DNA from: Phycisphaerae bacterium
GTDB taxonomy: Bacteria; Planctomycetota; Phycisphaerae; Sedimentisphaerales; Anaerobacaceae
Assembly (NCBI GenBank): GCA_028714855.1
Contig: JAQTLP010000005.1
Span: forward strand, 124,001-188,000
DNA: 64,000 nucleotides
Reading direction: 5' to 3'
Shown: positions 9,134 to 17,875 of the stretch, in pieces
Layout: each line of letters opens with the position of its first letter
Position numbering within the stretch: position 1 is the first letter of the stretch
Notes under the pieces: model-generated
Databases searched by the model: none
The model's input: the letters and a program-made list of their open reading frames with translations, nothing else
Told to the model about the DNA's origin: nothing
Program-made: the position numbers and the translations under genes

Positions 9134-9580
9134 TTACTCTATTGTTTTCGCGGTGCCTCCGGAAGCTACAATCTTCTGTTCGGCAGATTTACTGAATTTA
9201 TGAGCTGTTACCAGCAGTTTCTTTGTCAGTTCACCATCGCCAAGAATTTTGACTTTATTCCTGAGGCTGTCAATCAACCCGGCGCTGGATAACTGTTCCA
9301 CGCCAACGGTAGTGCCCTCGTCAAATATCTCCAATTGTGATACATTTACGGTTTTATAACGGGTTTCGAACTTGAAATTACTGAAGCCGCGTTTGGGCAA
9401 CCGCCTGAATAGAGGCATCTGCCCGCCCTCAAAAAGCGATACAGAAAAGGACCCGGCCCTGCTGAGGCTGCCTTTGTGGCCTCGGGTACTGGTTTTCCCA
9501 TGACCTGAACCAACGCCTCTACCAACACGCCTGCGAGCTTTATGTTTACCTACGGCAGAAGTTATTTCGAAATTCAGCAT
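9134..9580 (-). CDS. rplO: 50S ribosomal protein L15
   Basis: A 148-residue L15. The glycine-rich basic N-terminus RRRVGRGVGSGHGKTSTRGH, which runs into 23S rRNA, is followed by the globular domain. It starts only eight bases after the rpsE stop. The usual rpmD (L30) between rpsE and rplO is therefore absent, as is common in Planctomycetota. Confidence 0.97.
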   Translation of the reverse strand: MLNFEITSAVGKHKARRRVGRGVGSGHGKTSTRGHKGSLSRAGSFSVSLFEGGQMPLFRRLPKRGFSNFKFETRYKTVNVSQLEIFDEGTTVGVEQLSSAGLIDSLRNKVKILGDGELTKKLLVTAHKFSKSAEQKIVASGGTAKTIE

Positions 9581-9588
9581 TTAAATCA

Positions 9589-10173
9589 TCACCACCTTTT
9601 AACAGCTTCAACTTCTACACCACGAAGAGATTCAATCGTTTCTCTACTGCGCAACTTCAGCAATCCTCTTAACGTAGCTTTGACAACATTTTTAGCGGAG
9701 GTGCTTCCGTAAACTTTTGTAAGTACATCCTGCACGCCGGATAATTCGAGCACTGCTCGAGCACTTGAACCGGCGATAACCCCTGTACCGGGGCTGGCCG
9801 GAACCAGCGTTACCTTTGTTGCTCCATATTTGCCTTGGACCTGGTACGGAATCGTCCGGCCAAGCAGAACTATTTTGCACAAAGATTTCTTGGCATCTTT
9901 TACACCCTTCTCAACGGCTAATGGGACTTCATTGGCCTTACCATAACCGACACCTACTGTGCCTGCATGGTCACCAACTACGACCATCGCCGCAAAGCTA
10001 AACCGCCGGCCTCCCTTGACCACCTTGGCACAGCGAAATACTTTTACGACCGTATCTTCCAACGGTTGTTCTTCCTGAGTGGAGGGTTTGACCTCGTTAG
10101 AAGGCCGCACCGAAGGTACGACAGTCTTCTCCGAGGTCTCACTTTTAACAGGATTAGCCGATTCTTCTGTCAA
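9589..10173 (-). CDS. rpsE: 30S ribosomal protein S5, N-terminally extended
   Basis: A 194-residue S5 with the double-stranded-RNA-binding-like domain and conserved [15 protein letters not shown] and [13 protein letters not shown] blocks. It acts in decoding fidelity and mRNA unwinding. About 43 residues precede the core and are Glu/Pro/Ser/Thr rich. The start is TTG at 10173, supported by a GGAGAAG Shine-Dalgarno seven bases upstream. An internal start would leave no Shine-Dalgarno. It follows rplR. Confidence 0.95.
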   Translation of the reverse strand: MTEESANPVKSETSEKTVVPSVRPSNEVKPSTQEEQPLEDTVVKVFRCAKVVKGGRRFSFAAMVVVGDHAGTVGVGYGKANEVPLAVEKGVKDAKKSLCKIVLLGRTIPYQVQGKYGATKVTLVPASPGTGVIAGSSARAVLELSGVQDVLTKVYGSTSAKNVVKATLRGLLKLRSRETIESLRGVEVEAVKRW

Positions 10174-10201
10174 TTTTCTTCTCCAAACCTAACTCTGATT
10201 T

Positions 10202-10567
10202 TTAAAAAACCAATCCAGCTTTTTTCGCCGCATCGGCAAGAGCTTTGACTCTGCCATGAAATTTATAGCGGTTTCTATCAAAGCAAACACATTTAATCCC
10301 AACGCCCATCGCCTGCTTCGCAAGCGTTTCACCTACTATTTGAGCGGCTTTTTTGCCGCTGCCGCGAGGCAATTGGTCCCTCAGGGCTTTTGTCCTTGTG
10401 CTCGCAGAAACGAGCGTCGCTCCTGCAACATCATCCATAATCTGGGTGTAAATGTGTCTATTCGAGCGAAATACCGACAAACGCGGCCTGTCCGGCGTTC
10501 CAAAAACCTTCTTTCGCACGTGAGACTTACGTCTCAAGGCCGCCTTTTTTTTATTATCAATGCCCAT
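10202..10567 (-). CDS. rplR: 50S ribosomal protein L18
   Basis: A 121-residue L18, which binds 5S rRNA with L5. The block RLSVFRSNRHIYTQIMDD and the C-terminal FDRNRYKFHGRVKALADAA are canonical. The frame extends to a TTG at 10576, but the ATG at 10567 is preferred because AGGAT lies at a suitable distance upstream. It sits between rplF and rpsE. Confidence 0.96.
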   Translation of the reverse strand: MGIDNKKKAALRRKSHVRKKVFGTPDRPRLSVFRSNRHIYTQIMDDVAGATLVSASTRTKALRDQLPRGSGKKAAQIVGETLAKQAMGVGIKCVCFDRNRYKFHGRVKALADAAKKAGLVF

Positions 10568-10583
10568 AAGAACCAAATCCTAA

Positions 10584-11165
10584 CTATGCTGTTCCTGTAG
10601 CAAATGCTTTGCCGACTTTGCGTTTTACGTATTCTCCGACAAAACGAATACCCTTGCCTTTATAGGGTTCCGGCGGCTTCACTTTTCTTATATCCGCAGC
10701 AAACTGTCCCAGCACTTTCTTATCCGAACCTAAAATCGTAAACTTGGCGGGAACTTCATCGCCTTTGGTCGCACCGGCCTCAATGTTCACCTTTATACCC
10801 TTCGGTATCGGCTTCTCTACCGGATTGCAGAAGCCAACTTGCAAAATCAGTTTGCCGCCCTGCTCCTTTACATTGTATCCGGTGCCGTATATCATCAGCT
10901 TCTTTTCATAACCTTTGCTGACACCGACTACCATATTTGCAATCAAGGCACGTGTTGTGCCGTGCATCTGCCTGTTCTGGCGCACTTCAAGTTTCTCATT
11001 TTCAACCAGTACTTGTCCCGCAGCGCTATCAATCTTTATCTTTATCTGCGGGTAGCATTTCAACTGCAAACTGCCAAGCGGCCCTGAAACCTCGATAAAC
11101 TGGCCTTTTTGCTCGACCTTTACCCCTTTAGGGACAATAACTGGTTTTTTCCCAATACGACTCAT
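10584..11165 (-). CDS. rplF: 50S ribosomal protein L6
   Basis: A 193-residue L6 with two similar alpha/beta domains and the C-terminal signature PEPYKGKGIRFVGEYVKRK. The longer frame starts at TTG 11180. The canonical N-terminus MSRIGKKPV starts at ATG 11165, whose A is the last base of the rpsH TAA stop. Translation is therefore coupled to rpsH through TAATG. Confidence 0.97.
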   Translation of the reverse strand: MSRIGKKPVIVPKGVKVEQKGQFIEVSGPLGSLQLKCYPQIKIKIDSAAGQVLVENEKLEVRQNRQMHGTTRALIANMVVGVSKGYEKKLMIYGTGYNVKEQGGKLILQVGFCNPVEKPIPKGIKVNIEAGATKGDEVPAKFTILGSDKKVLGQFAADIRKVKPPEPYKGKGIRFVGEYVKRKVGKAFATGTA

Positions 11166-11563
11166 TAACTCACCGTACAAAGTATCTCGCCGCCAATGTT
11201 GTCCTTGCGGCAGTTTCTATCACTCATCACACCTTTACTTGTCGAAACAATCGCTACACCCATACCACTCAAAACGTGCGGTAACCGGTCAACCGACAGA
11301 TAGACTCTCCTGCCGGGCTTACTTACTCTTGCTATCTCAGTAATAATAGCCTGGCCGCTCTGGTCATACTTCAGGGTAACCTTCAGCGTCCCCTGTTTGC
11401 CATCATCGATGCGGCTGAAATCTGAGATATAACCTTCCTGCTTAAGAACAGCCGCTATGCCTTCACAGATATTTGATGCCTTAATGTCAACCTCGGCCTT
11501 ACCTATCCGGATCGCATTGCGAATTCTTGTCAGCATATCAGCTATTGGGTCACTGGCGCTCAT
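11165..11563 (-). CDS. rpsH: 30S ribosomal protein S8
   Basis: A 132-residue S8, a primary 16S binder and, in E. coli, the spc operon translational repressor. It starts MSASDPIADMLTRIRNA at ATG 11563; the frame reaches a TTG at 11581 but the family starts here. The C-terminal STSKGVMSDRNCRKDNIGGE block is typical. Its stop overlaps the rplF start by one base. Confidence 0.97.
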   Translation of the reverse strand: MSASDPIADMLTRIRNAIRIGKAEVDIKASNICEGIAAVLKQEGYISDFSRIDDGKQGTLKVTLKYDQSGQAIITEIARVSKPGRRVYLSVDRLPHVLSGMGVAIVSTSKGVMSDRNCRKDNIGGEILCTVS

Positions 11564-11615
11564 AATTAGGTTCCAAATCAATCTCCAAATTACGATTTCT
11601 CAACGGTAAATCGCT

Positions 11616-11801
11616 TTACCAACTGGCTTTTTTCACTCCCGGTATTTTCCCTTCGAGAGCTAAGGTTCTGAAACAAATACGGCAAACCTTGAACTTGCGA
11701 TAAACAGCATGGGACCTTCCACAAAGCTGGCATCGCGTATACTGCCTAACGCGAAACTTTTGTTTCTTTTTTGACTTATTTTCCAAAGCTTTAGTCGACA
11801 C
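11616..11801 (-). CDS. rpsZ: 30S ribosomal protein S14, zinc type (type Z)
   Basis: A 61-residue short S14. Two CxxC pairs (C24/C27 and C40/C43) form the zinc ribbon that defines type Z. Its place between rplE and rpsH is the canonical rpsN/rpsZ slot. No zinc-independent copy is visible in this window. Confidence 0.96.
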   Translation of the reverse strand: MSTKALENKSKKKQKFRVRQYTRCQLCGRSHAVYRKFKVCRICFRTLALEGKIPGVKKASW

Positions 11802-11847
11802 TTATATACTCCAAACCTATCGTTTACCTTTAAGCAGTTATTAAATA

Positions 11848-12405
11848 CTACGCCTCTGTCGCTGCCGACTCTCTGAAGGGCATTCCAAAAAGCGCCAGCA
11901 TCTTCTTTGCTTCTTCATCGGTATTGGCCGTAGTTATAAAAGCTATGTTCATACCCTGCTGAAATTCTACTTTCGCGGGGTTAATTTCCGGAAAAACACT
12001 CTGTTCAGACAGCCCCATCGAGTAATTACCCCTGCCGTCAAAACTTCTTGGGCTAAGGCCGCGAAAATCTCTTACTCGCGGGATTGCAAGACTAATCAGT
12101 CTATCCATAAATTCATACATCCGACCATGACGGACAGTCACCTTCAAACCGATTTCGTTGCCTTCACGAAGTTTGAAATTCGAAACGCTTTTTGTGGCCT
12201 TGCATACGAGCGGCAACTGGCCGGTAATCATCATCAGGTCCTTTTTGGCAAGTTCCAGGAATTTCTTGTCCTGCGTCGCCTTGCCCACTCCCATAGAAAT
12301 AACAATTTTTTTCATCCGCGGCACAGCCATAGGATTTTTGTAGTCAAACTCCTTGATTAATTCCGGAACTACCTTAGTCTTATATAAATCCTTCAAACGT
12401 GCCAT
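11848..12405 (-). CDS. rplE: 50S ribosomal protein L5
   Basis: A 185-residue L5, which binds 5S rRNA and touches P-site tRNA. It has the family block KIVISMGVGKATQDKK and the C-terminal MNIAFITTANTDEEAKKML. The bases just before its ATG read GCGAGATACGA, one of several such spacer elements in the cluster. It lies between rplX and rpsZ. Confidence 0.97.
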   Translation of the reverse strand: MARLKDLYKTKVVPELIKEFDYKNPMAVPRMKKIVISMGVGKATQDKKFLELAKKDLMMITGQLPLVCKATKSVSNFKLREGNEIGLKVTVRHGRMYEFMDRLISLAIPRVRDFRGLSPRSFDGRGNYSMGLSEQSVFPEINPAKVEFQQGMNIAFITTANTDEEAKKMLALFGMPFRESAATEA

Positions 12406-12417
12406 TCGTATCTCGCT

Positions 12418-12756
12418 TTAGGCCTTTTTAGCCCTCTTAACAACGCTAATTTCACTGCCGTCGGCTGCAAAACGTTTCTTGCTTCCATCGGCGCTTACCT
12501 GATAATGAACCCTACTGCCTTTCGAGCTTTTCGAACTCAGAGGCAAAACATTACTCATATGGATAGGCTGCTCGACATCAATACGACCTCCATGCGGACT
12601 TTTGCGTGAAGGCCGAACATGCTTTTTCGCTATATTGTGTCCCTGAACAATTACCTTATTTTCTTCCGGTATGACACGCAGCACCTGACCGGTAGCACCC
12701 TTATGGTCACCTGTTATAATCTCGACCATATCACCTTTTTTTATATGTAGGGCCAT
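12418..12756 (-). CDS. rplX: 50S ribosomal protein L24
   Basis: A 112-residue L24 with an N-terminal KOW motif (KKGDMVEIITGDHKGATG, residues 6-23) and the L24 signature NIAKKHVRPSRKSPHGG. It is an early 50S assembly initiator. It lies between rplN and rplE. Confidence 0.97.
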   Translation of the reverse strand: MALHIKKGDMVEIITGDHKGATGQVLRVIPEENKVIVQGHNIAKKHVRPSRKSPHGGRIDVEQPIHMSNVLPLSSKSSKGSRVHYQVSADGSKKRFAADGSEISVVKRAKKA

Positions 12757-12793
12757 TTTTAAATTCCGTGTCCGTCTTTAATAACCAATTTCC

Positions 12794-13180
12794 TCAGACT
12801 ACCTCGCTTGCAAGCGAAATAATTTTCATGTAGTTTTTGTCACGAAGCTCACGGGCAACCGCACCAAAAATCCTCGTTCCTATGGGATTGCCTTCATTAT
12901 CAATCATAACAGCAGCATTGTGATCGAATCTCACGTAGCTGCCGTCAGGGCGTCTCAAAGGGCTCGTGGTTCGTATAACAACACATTTATGCACTTTCTT
13001 ATCATCCAGTTGACAGGTCGGAAGCGACTTTTTGATGGCAACACAGATAATATCACCTACTCTGGCTACAGTGCGCCTGAACTTACCCCTTGACCCTCCT
13101 TTGCCAAGGACCCTGATGCACATTGCCAACTTGACACCTGAGTTGTCGGCCACATCCAACATTGTTTCTTGCTGAATCAC
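12794..13180 (-). CDS. rplN: 50S ribosomal protein L14
   Basis: A 128-residue L14, positioned at the factor-binding side near bridge B5/B8. The frame stays open to 13258, which would overlap rpsQ by 40 bases. The family N-terminus is (M/V)[14 protein letters not shown], so the start is taken as GTG at 13180, with GGGA six bases upstream. This leaves a 38-base gap to rpsQ. The conserved block [15 protein letters not shown] is present. Confidence 0.94.
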   Translation of the reverse strand: MIQQETMLDVADNSGVKLAMCIRVLGKGGSRGKFRRTVARVGDIICVAIKKSLPTCQLDDKKVHKCVVIRTTSPLRRPDGSYVRFDHNAAVMIDNEGNPIGTRIFGAVARELRDKNYMKIISLASEVV

Positions 13181-13218
13181 TTTATTTCCCGTTTCTCGTC
13201 GTTTCTCTGACGTTACTG

Positions 13219-13476
13219 TTACCGAACAGCTTTTTCCAGAACCTTTAAAAGACGCCAATTTTTAGTTTTACTGTAGGGCCTGCACTCAACAACCTCAACG
13301 ACATCGCCCACGCCGGCCTGATTATGTTCATCATGGACCGCATACTTTGACCTTCGCTTTATGTATTTGCCGTACTGCGGATGCTTGACCTTGAAATCAA
13401 CGGTGATTTTAATGCTTTTATCACCGCTGTGACTTATCACCACGCCTGTTACAGTTTTTAATTTCTTATCCTGCAT
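13219..13476 (-). CDS. rpsQ: 30S ribosomal protein S17
   Basis: An 85-residue S17 with an OB fold, a primary 16S binder. The frame can be read to 13575, but the upstream codons cross a hairpin and overlap rpmC, and the extra residues are not S17-like. The ATG at 13476 ([13 protein letters not shown]) follows a purine-rich GGAAAACGAAG. The C-terminus ([15 protein letters not shown]) is typical. The 55-base spacer to rpmC holds a hairpin. Confidence 0.95.
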   Translation of the reverse strand: MQDKKLKTVTGVVISHSGDKSIKITVDFKVKHPQYGKYIKRRSKYAVHDEHNQAGVGDVVEVVECRPYSKTKNWRLLKVLEKAVR

Positions 13477-13491
13477 CTTCGTTTTCCAATC

Positions 13492-13528
13492 ACCCCCCTG
13501 CTTTCCTGCGAAAGCAAGAAGGGGTAAA
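13492..13528. repeat. Hairpin in rpmC-rpsQ spacer ending GGGGTAAAC
   Basis: A C-run and the arm TGCTTTC (13499-13505) pair with GAAAGCA (13510-13516) and a G-run, followed on the + strand by GGGGTAAACC. The form (C-run, stem, GGGG, then TAAAC) matches the hairpins at 52767-53102. It is probably a dispersed copy inserted in the ribosomal operon. Confidence 0.5.
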
Positions 13529-13531
13529 CCA

Positions 13532-13747
13532 TTACTTACCCTGCTGCGGCTTGCTCTGCCGTAACGAGCTTTCACGTATTATCGTTTTAATCCTGGCAAT
13601 GTCACGTCTGACATTGATTAGAGCCTTGGAATTCTCCAGCTTCTCCGTAACTGCCTGCGAGCGCAAGTCAAAAAAATGCCTCTGCATCTCTTCGAGCTTA
13701 TCTTTAAGCTCATCCGGACTCATTTCACGATACTGCTGGGCCTTCAT
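13532..13747 (-). CDS. rpmC: 50S ribosomal protein L29
   Basis: A 71-residue two-helix L29 near the exit tunnel. It has the family pattern LKDKLEEMQRHFFDLRSQ and KALINVRRDIARIKTII. It lies between rplP and rpsQ as usual. Confidence 0.96.
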   Translation of the reverse strand: MKAQQYREMSPDELKDKLEEMQRHFFDLRSQAVTEKLENSKALINVRRDIARIKTIIRESSLRQSKPQQGK

Positions 13748-13782
13748 CTGGCGCTTTCCTTTTATAAATTACTCATTGCAAA

Positions 13783-14202
13783 CTACAATGAATGTCTTCG
13801 CTTAATAAACCTGCACTTAATCGGCAATTTATGGGCAACTCTGCCCAATGCTAATTTCGCTACGTTCTCAGCTATTCCGCCGACTTCAAAGCAAACCTGT
13901 CCCGGCCTGACTCTGGCGACCCAAAATGCGGGCTCACCCTTACCTTTACCCATTCGCGTCTCCAGCGGCTTGGCGCTTATAGGCTTGTATGGAAAAATTC
14001 TAATATAAACTCTTCCTTCACGATGCAGAAAGTGGGTTGCCGAAACTCGGCCTGCCTCAATCTGCTTGGCGTTTATCCAGGAGGTTTCCATCGCCTGCAA
14101 ACCGTAGTCGCCAAACGCCACAAAATTGCCTCGAGAGGCGTTGCCCTTCATTTTGCCGCGTTGGCTTTTACGGTATTTAACCCTTTTCGGCATCGTTGCC
14201 AT
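13783..14202 (-). CDS. rplP: 50S ribosomal protein L16
   Basis: A 139-residue L16 near the A site of the peptidyl transferase centre. It has [17 protein letters not shown] and the [14 protein letters not shown] block with the loop arginine. Start codons at 14202 or 14193 (MPKRV) are both possible; AGGG lies nine bases before the first. It follows rpsC in the S10 operon. Confidence 0.96.
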   Translation of the reverse strand: MATMPKRVKYRKSQRGKMKGNASRGNFVAFGDYGLQAMETSWINAKQIEAGRVSATHFLHREGRVYIRIFPYKPISAKPLETRMGKGKGEPAFWVARVRPGQVCFEVGGIAENVAKLALGRVAHKLPIKCRFIKRRHSL

Positions 14203-14245
14203 TTTTTCAGACCCTTGCTAATTACTAACAATTAGTTATTGATTA

Positions 14246-15067
14246 TTAACTACTGACTTCTCCGGACTTTTCCGTATCCTTTAAGCTCTCCTGGGCAGGC
14301 TCTTTTTTAACTTCGGCAGCGCCTTCACCAGCTTGTGTCTTCGCAGATTTAGTACGGCGCCTGACACCTTGGTTTGCGTCACCACGCCTCGGTGAACGAC
14401 GCCGGCGACCTTGCTTCGGCTCAAGTACCTCTCCAAATTTGCCCTTATAAACCCAAACTTTGATGCCAATTGCTCCGTATGTCGTTCTGGCTGTCGCCGT
14501 GGCGTAATCCACATCGGCACTCAAGGTCTGCAACGGGATACTGCCGAGTTTCTGCGTCTCCCTACGCGCTATCTCTGCACCTGCCAACCGTCCCGAGCAG
14601 GCAACCTTAACCCCTTTGGCGCCGGCATTCATCGCCGCTTCGCAACACTCTTTCATCGTGCGCCTAAACGAAGCCCGCTTACCTAACTGTTCAGCAATTG
14701 CTTCACCTATCAAAGCAGCATCAAGGTCGGGCTCTTTTATCTCGATAACATTGACACCCATCTTCCGGCCCGTTAGTGCCTCAAGCTCTTCCCGCAGCTT
14801 ATCGACTTCACCGCCTCTGGGACCAATGACTATACCGGGCCGGGCGCTGTGCAGTGTCACTTTCACTTCATTACGTGTTCGGACTATTTCAACCTTTGCC
14901 ACTGCCCCCTTAGGCATCTGACGGTTGTATTTCTTATCGACATACTGACGTATCTTTTGGTCCTCGACAAGAAAATCACCGTAATCGCTCTTGGAAGCAA
15001 ACCATGTGCTTTGCCATCCACGCGTTACTCCCGTTCTAAAACCTGTTGGCGATACTTTCTGACCCAT
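14246..15067 (-). CDS. rpsC: 30S ribosomal protein S3, with long C-terminal tail
   Basis: A 273-residue S3 at the mRNA entry site. It has an N-terminal domain, a KH domain with GPRGGEVDKL (in place of GxxG), and the S3 C-terminal domain ending VWVYKGKFGEV. About 55 further residues follow, first Arg-rich, then a Lys/Glu tail. The frame can be read from 15106, overlapping rplV by four bases, but the family N-terminus MGQKVSPTGFRTG starts at ATG 15067. The upstream spacer is a tandem of CGAGATACGAAATACGAGAT-like units. Confidence 0.95.
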   Translation of the reverse strand: MGQKVSPTGFRTGVTRGWQSTWFASKSDYGDFLVEDQKIRQYVDKKYNRQMPKGAVAKVEIVRTRNEVKVTLHSARPGIVIGPRGGEVDKLREELEALTGRKMGVNVIEIKEPDLDAALIGEAIAEQLGKRASFRRTMKECCEAAMNAGAKGVKVACSGRLAGAEIARRETQKLGSIPLQTLSADVDYATATARTTYGAIGIKVWVYKGKFGEVLEPKQGRRRRSPRRGDANQGVRRRTKSAKTQAGEGAAEVKKEPAQESLKDTEKSGEVSS

Positions 15068-15102
15068 AATCTCGTATTTCGTATCTCGCCCGGCGAGATA
15101 CT

Positions 15103-15660
15103 TCATACTCCCTTTGCTTCTGTTACTGTTATATGTATATGACAGGCCTTTTTCTTAATCGAATACGCCTTACCTCTGTCTTTTGCTCTAAATCTTTTGG
15201 TGCCGATGCGCCACCCTGCATCGTCAACACGGGCTTCACTAACATAAAGATTATCAACGTCTGCTTGCTGCTCGTCGGCATCGGCCACGGCTGTTTTTAG
15301 AACCTTGTCAACCATTTCTGCAGCTCGTTTTCTTGTGAACTTCAAAATATCCATCGCATCTTGGACTCTTCGGCCGGCTACCAATTGTGTAACCAGTTTA
15401 ACCTTACGGGCGGAACTAGGGGCATAGCGATAACACGAACGCCAGTCTGCCAAATCATTCACCTCGACAGATAATGCGGCCGCCAGACGGCGAATATCCT
15501 CTTTACGCGGTATAGGCCTAAAAAGACCTTTCTGCCAGTTTTTAACAGCAGCAACCGCTTTTCCCTTGTTCAGCCCGCCTCCGGCAAGCTGACTGGCCAG
15601 ATGGTCTGTGCTCATCCGTCGCTGTTTGCAAAGCTCTTTTAATTTATTAGCACTTAACAT
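15103..15660 (-). CDS. rplV: Ribosomal protein L22 fused to an N-terminal Cro/C1-type HTH
   Basis: A 185-residue protein. Residues about 75-185 are L22 (CYRYAPSSARKVKLV, then FRAKDRGKAYSIKKKACHI), which lines the exit tunnel. Residues 1-72 are not ribosomal. They read as a Cro/C1 (XRE) helix-turn-helix: LKELCKQRRMSTDHLASQLA, then AVAAVKNWQKG, then EDIRRLAAALSVEVNDL, matching helix 1-2, recognition helix and scaffold. Normal L22 is about 110-115 residues. A GTG near residue 66 could give a short form, but the long frame has coherent domain sequence throughout. The gene sits between rpsS and rpsC. The domain could regulate the operon or bind rRNA (inference). Confidence 0.92.
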   Translation of the reverse strand: MLSANKLKELCKQRRMSTDHLASQLAGGGLNKGKAVAAVKNWQKGLFRPIPRKEDIRRLAAALSVEVNDLADWRSCYRYAPSSARKVKLVTQLVAGRRVQDAMDILKFTRKRAAEMVDKVLKTAVADADEQQADVDNLYVSEARVDDAGWRIGTKRFRAKDRGKAYSIKKKACHIHITVTEAKGV

Positions 15661-15682
15661 ATTCCGTATCCCGAAGTACCCG

Positions 15683-15973
15683 TCACCTTGCTGCTTCTGT
15701 TGTTACTTCCAGTTTTCTGCTCGAATGACCTCTAAATATCCTCGTCGGCGAAAATTCACCCAGTTTATGTCCGACCATATCTTCGGTAATGAAAACCTTA
15801 TTGAAAATTTTGCCGTTGTGGACCATAAAGGTAAAACCAACAAATTCGGGAATTATGGTGCACCTTCTCGCCCAGGTTTTTATCGGCTCACGAGAGCCGG
15901 TTTCAACTCGTTTATTAACCTTGGCAAAAAGCTTCGCGTCAACATAAGGCCCTTTTTTAAGTGATCTTCCCAT
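15683..15973 (-). CDS. rpsS: 30S ribosomal protein S19
   Basis: A 96-residue S19 from the 30S head, partner of S13. It has [15 protein letters not shown] and the C-terminal [16 protein letters not shown]. It lies between rplB and rplV. Length and order are normal. Confidence 0.97.
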   Translation of the reverse strand: MGRSLKKGPYVDAKLFAKVNKRVETGSREPIKTWARRCTIIPEFVGFTFMVHNGKIFNKVFITEDMVGHKLGEFSPTRIFRGHSSRKLEVTTEAAR

Positions 15974-16032
15974 TCGATTTACTTAACCTTCAATAGTTAC
16001 ACGACCAATTTTTCTTGTCTCTCATACGCTAA

Positions 16033-16881
16033 TTACGCCACGAACTGAAAACGCCCGCTTTTGCGTCTTCGAATAATCCTTTTATTACTTGTCTTTCGCG
16101 GATTTCTCGTTTTCCCGCCTTTTGCCAGCACGCCCGTAGGTGAGCAGGGATGCCGTCCGCCATTTGCCCGGCCTTCGCCGCCGCCCATCGGGTGAGCAAC
16201 TGGATTCTGCGCCTTGCCTCTGACGTGAGGTCTGATACCCATATGCCGCATTCTTCCGGCCTTGCCTATCCTAACATTCTGGTCGTCGGGGTTACTTAGC
16301 TGGCCAATTGTAGCCCTGCATTCTTTGCGAACCATACGCATTTCACCGCTTGGCAAAGCGATGGTGACCCAGTCGCCTTCTTTCGCCACAATTTTTGCGG
16401 CGCTGCCGGCACTTCGGACCAACTTTCCGCCCTGGCCTGCGGTCATTTCAATATTATGAATTTCATGGCCGGCAGGAATTGCCGCAAGCGGCATCGCATT
16501 ACCAATCTTGGGCTCACATTCAGAGCCGCTTTCCACCCGGTCTCCAACCTTTATACCCAGAGGCGACAAAATATATCTTTTTTCGCCGTCGGCGTAGTGC
16601 AGCAATGATATGAAACAATTCCTGTTAGGGTCATATTCAATCGCCGCCACTTTTGCGGGAACTCCATCTTTATCGCGCTTAAAATCGATGAGACGGTAAA
16701 TTTTTCTTGCCCCGCCGCCTCTGAATCGAACCATCGTCATACCGCTGTGGTTCCTGCCGCCCGCTTTTTTTATGCGAACACAAAGCGACTTGGTCGGCTT
16801 ATCGGTAGTCAACTCAGCGTAATCATTTACCGAGCTGTTTCGTCGTCCCGGAGACGTTGGTCTATAAATTCTAATACCCAT
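16033..16881 (-). CDS. rplB: 50S ribosomal protein L2
   Basis: A 282-residue L2, required for subunit joining and peptidyl transferase assembly. The C-terminal region has the invariant [20 protein letters not shown] with its key histidine. The frame extends to a GTG at 16890, but ATG 16881 ([15 protein letters not shown]) is the family start with GAGG eight bases upstream. The spacer to rplW contains GGTAATTGGTAATTACC-type repeats. Confidence 0.97.
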   Translation of the reverse strand: MGIRIYRPTSPGRRNSSVNDYAELTTDKPTKSLCVRIKKAGGRNHSGMTMVRFRGGGARKIYRLIDFKRDKDGVPAKVAAIEYDPNRNCFISLLHYADGEKRYILSPLGIKVGDRVESGSECEPKIGNAMPLAAIPAGHEIHNIEMTAGQGGKLVRSAGSAAKIVAKEGDWVTIALPSGEMRMVRKECRATIGQLSNPDDQNVRIGKAGRMRHMGIRPHVRGKAQNPVAHPMGGGEGRANGGRHPCSPTGVLAKGGKTRNPRKTSNKRIIRRRKSGRFQFVA

Positions 16882-16926
16882 AACACACACCTCTTACTGG
16901 TAATTGGTAATTACCATTCACCAGAA

Positions 16927-17208
16927 TCAGAACAAATCTATATGATAGTCCGGTTTCAGAAATACAACGGCTTTTTTCCAGCTTGCTGTCGTCCCGAAGC
17001 TCCTGCCTTTGCGGCGGGATTTACCCTTGTGGTTAGCCGTTCTTACCTTGCTCACCTTAACGTTATATATTTTCTCAACAGCGCTTCTTATCTGCGTCTT
17101 ATTGGCCTTCTCATTCACCTCAAAGGAGTACGCACCTTTTACATTCGCAAAGTGCATCCCCTGCTCTGTAATCAAAGGCCGAATTATTATATTAAGATTA
17201 TTAAGCAT
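16927..17208 (-). CDS. rplW: 50S ribosomal protein L23
   Basis: A 93-residue L23 at the exit tunnel, docking site for trigger factor and SRP. It has IIRPLITEQGMHFA and the KIYNVKVSKVRTANHKGK block. It starts six bases after the rplD stop. Confidence 0.96.
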   Translation of the reverse strand: MLNNLNIIIRPLITEQGMHFANVKGAYSFEVNEKANKTQIRSAVEKIYNVKVSKVRTANHKGKSRRKGRSFGTTASWKKAVVFLKPDYHIDLF

Positions 17209-17214
17209 TTGCCG

Positions 17215-17850
17215 TCAATTCTCGCTTCTTTGGTCTTTACTCAAAAGGAACAAAAACGCCTCTTTGGTAAACAGCATTTTATGATGGCTGCAAATATCAC
17301 CGGCGTTTAATTCTGTAACGGGCATAACAGCTACCCTCGGAATGTTCCTGGCTGATTTATAAAGATTACCGTCATAGCCGTTAATCGTCACCAGGCAGCT
17401 ACGCTCAATTTTCAAATTACCTAAGACACTTACAAAATCGCTGGTGCGAGGCTTCTCAAATTTCAGCTCATCAACCACTACAACATCGTTTTTCAAAAGC
17501 TTTGCCAAAACCGCTGAGTCTCTGGCTAATATTCTCTGCTTCTTAGGCATACTTTTGCCGAAATCTCTGGCCACCTTGGCAAAAGTAACACCGCCGCCAA
17601 CCCGTTTGCCCGTTCGTATTGTTCCCGCGCGGGCGTTGCCGGTGTGCTTTTGAGCGTAAATCTTTCTCGTAGAGCCTTCGACCATTCCTCTGCTTTTTGT
17701 CGCAGCTGTCCCCACGCGCTTGTTGGCGTGGTACATAACGATTGCCTGTTTCAGCAGCGCATACCTAATCGAGCCGCCGAGAAGCGCCTCGTCGACCTTT
17801 AAGACGTCGACTTCCTTACCTTCCTTGTTGTAAACAGACAAATCAATCAT
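17215..17850 (-). CDS. rplD: 50S ribosomal protein L4
   Basis: A 211-residue L4. A long extended loop (GSTRKIYAQKHTGNARAGTI, residues about 62-81) reaches the exit tunnel, opposite L22. In E. coli this protein also regulates the S10 operon; nothing in the sequence shows that here. It lies between rplC and rplW. Confidence 0.96.
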   Translation of the reverse strand: MIDLSVYNKEGKEVDVLKVDEALLGGSIRYALLKQAIVMYHANKRVGTAATKSRGMVEGSTRKIYAQKHTGNARAGTIRTGKRVGGGVTFAKVARDFGKSMPKKQRILARDSAVLAKLLKNDVVVVDELKFEKPRTSDFVSVLGNLKIERSCLVTINGYDGNLYKSARNIPRVAVMPVTELNAGDICSHHKMLFTKEAFLFLLSKDQRSEN

Positions 17851-17875
17851 TTCTTTATTACATTCTCCGAATATA

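Noticed and set aside
13181-13258. Longer L14 reading frame with 26 extra residues
   Set aside because: It would overlap rpsQ by 40 bases, and the family start VIQQETML with a GTG codon and GGGA fits at 13180.
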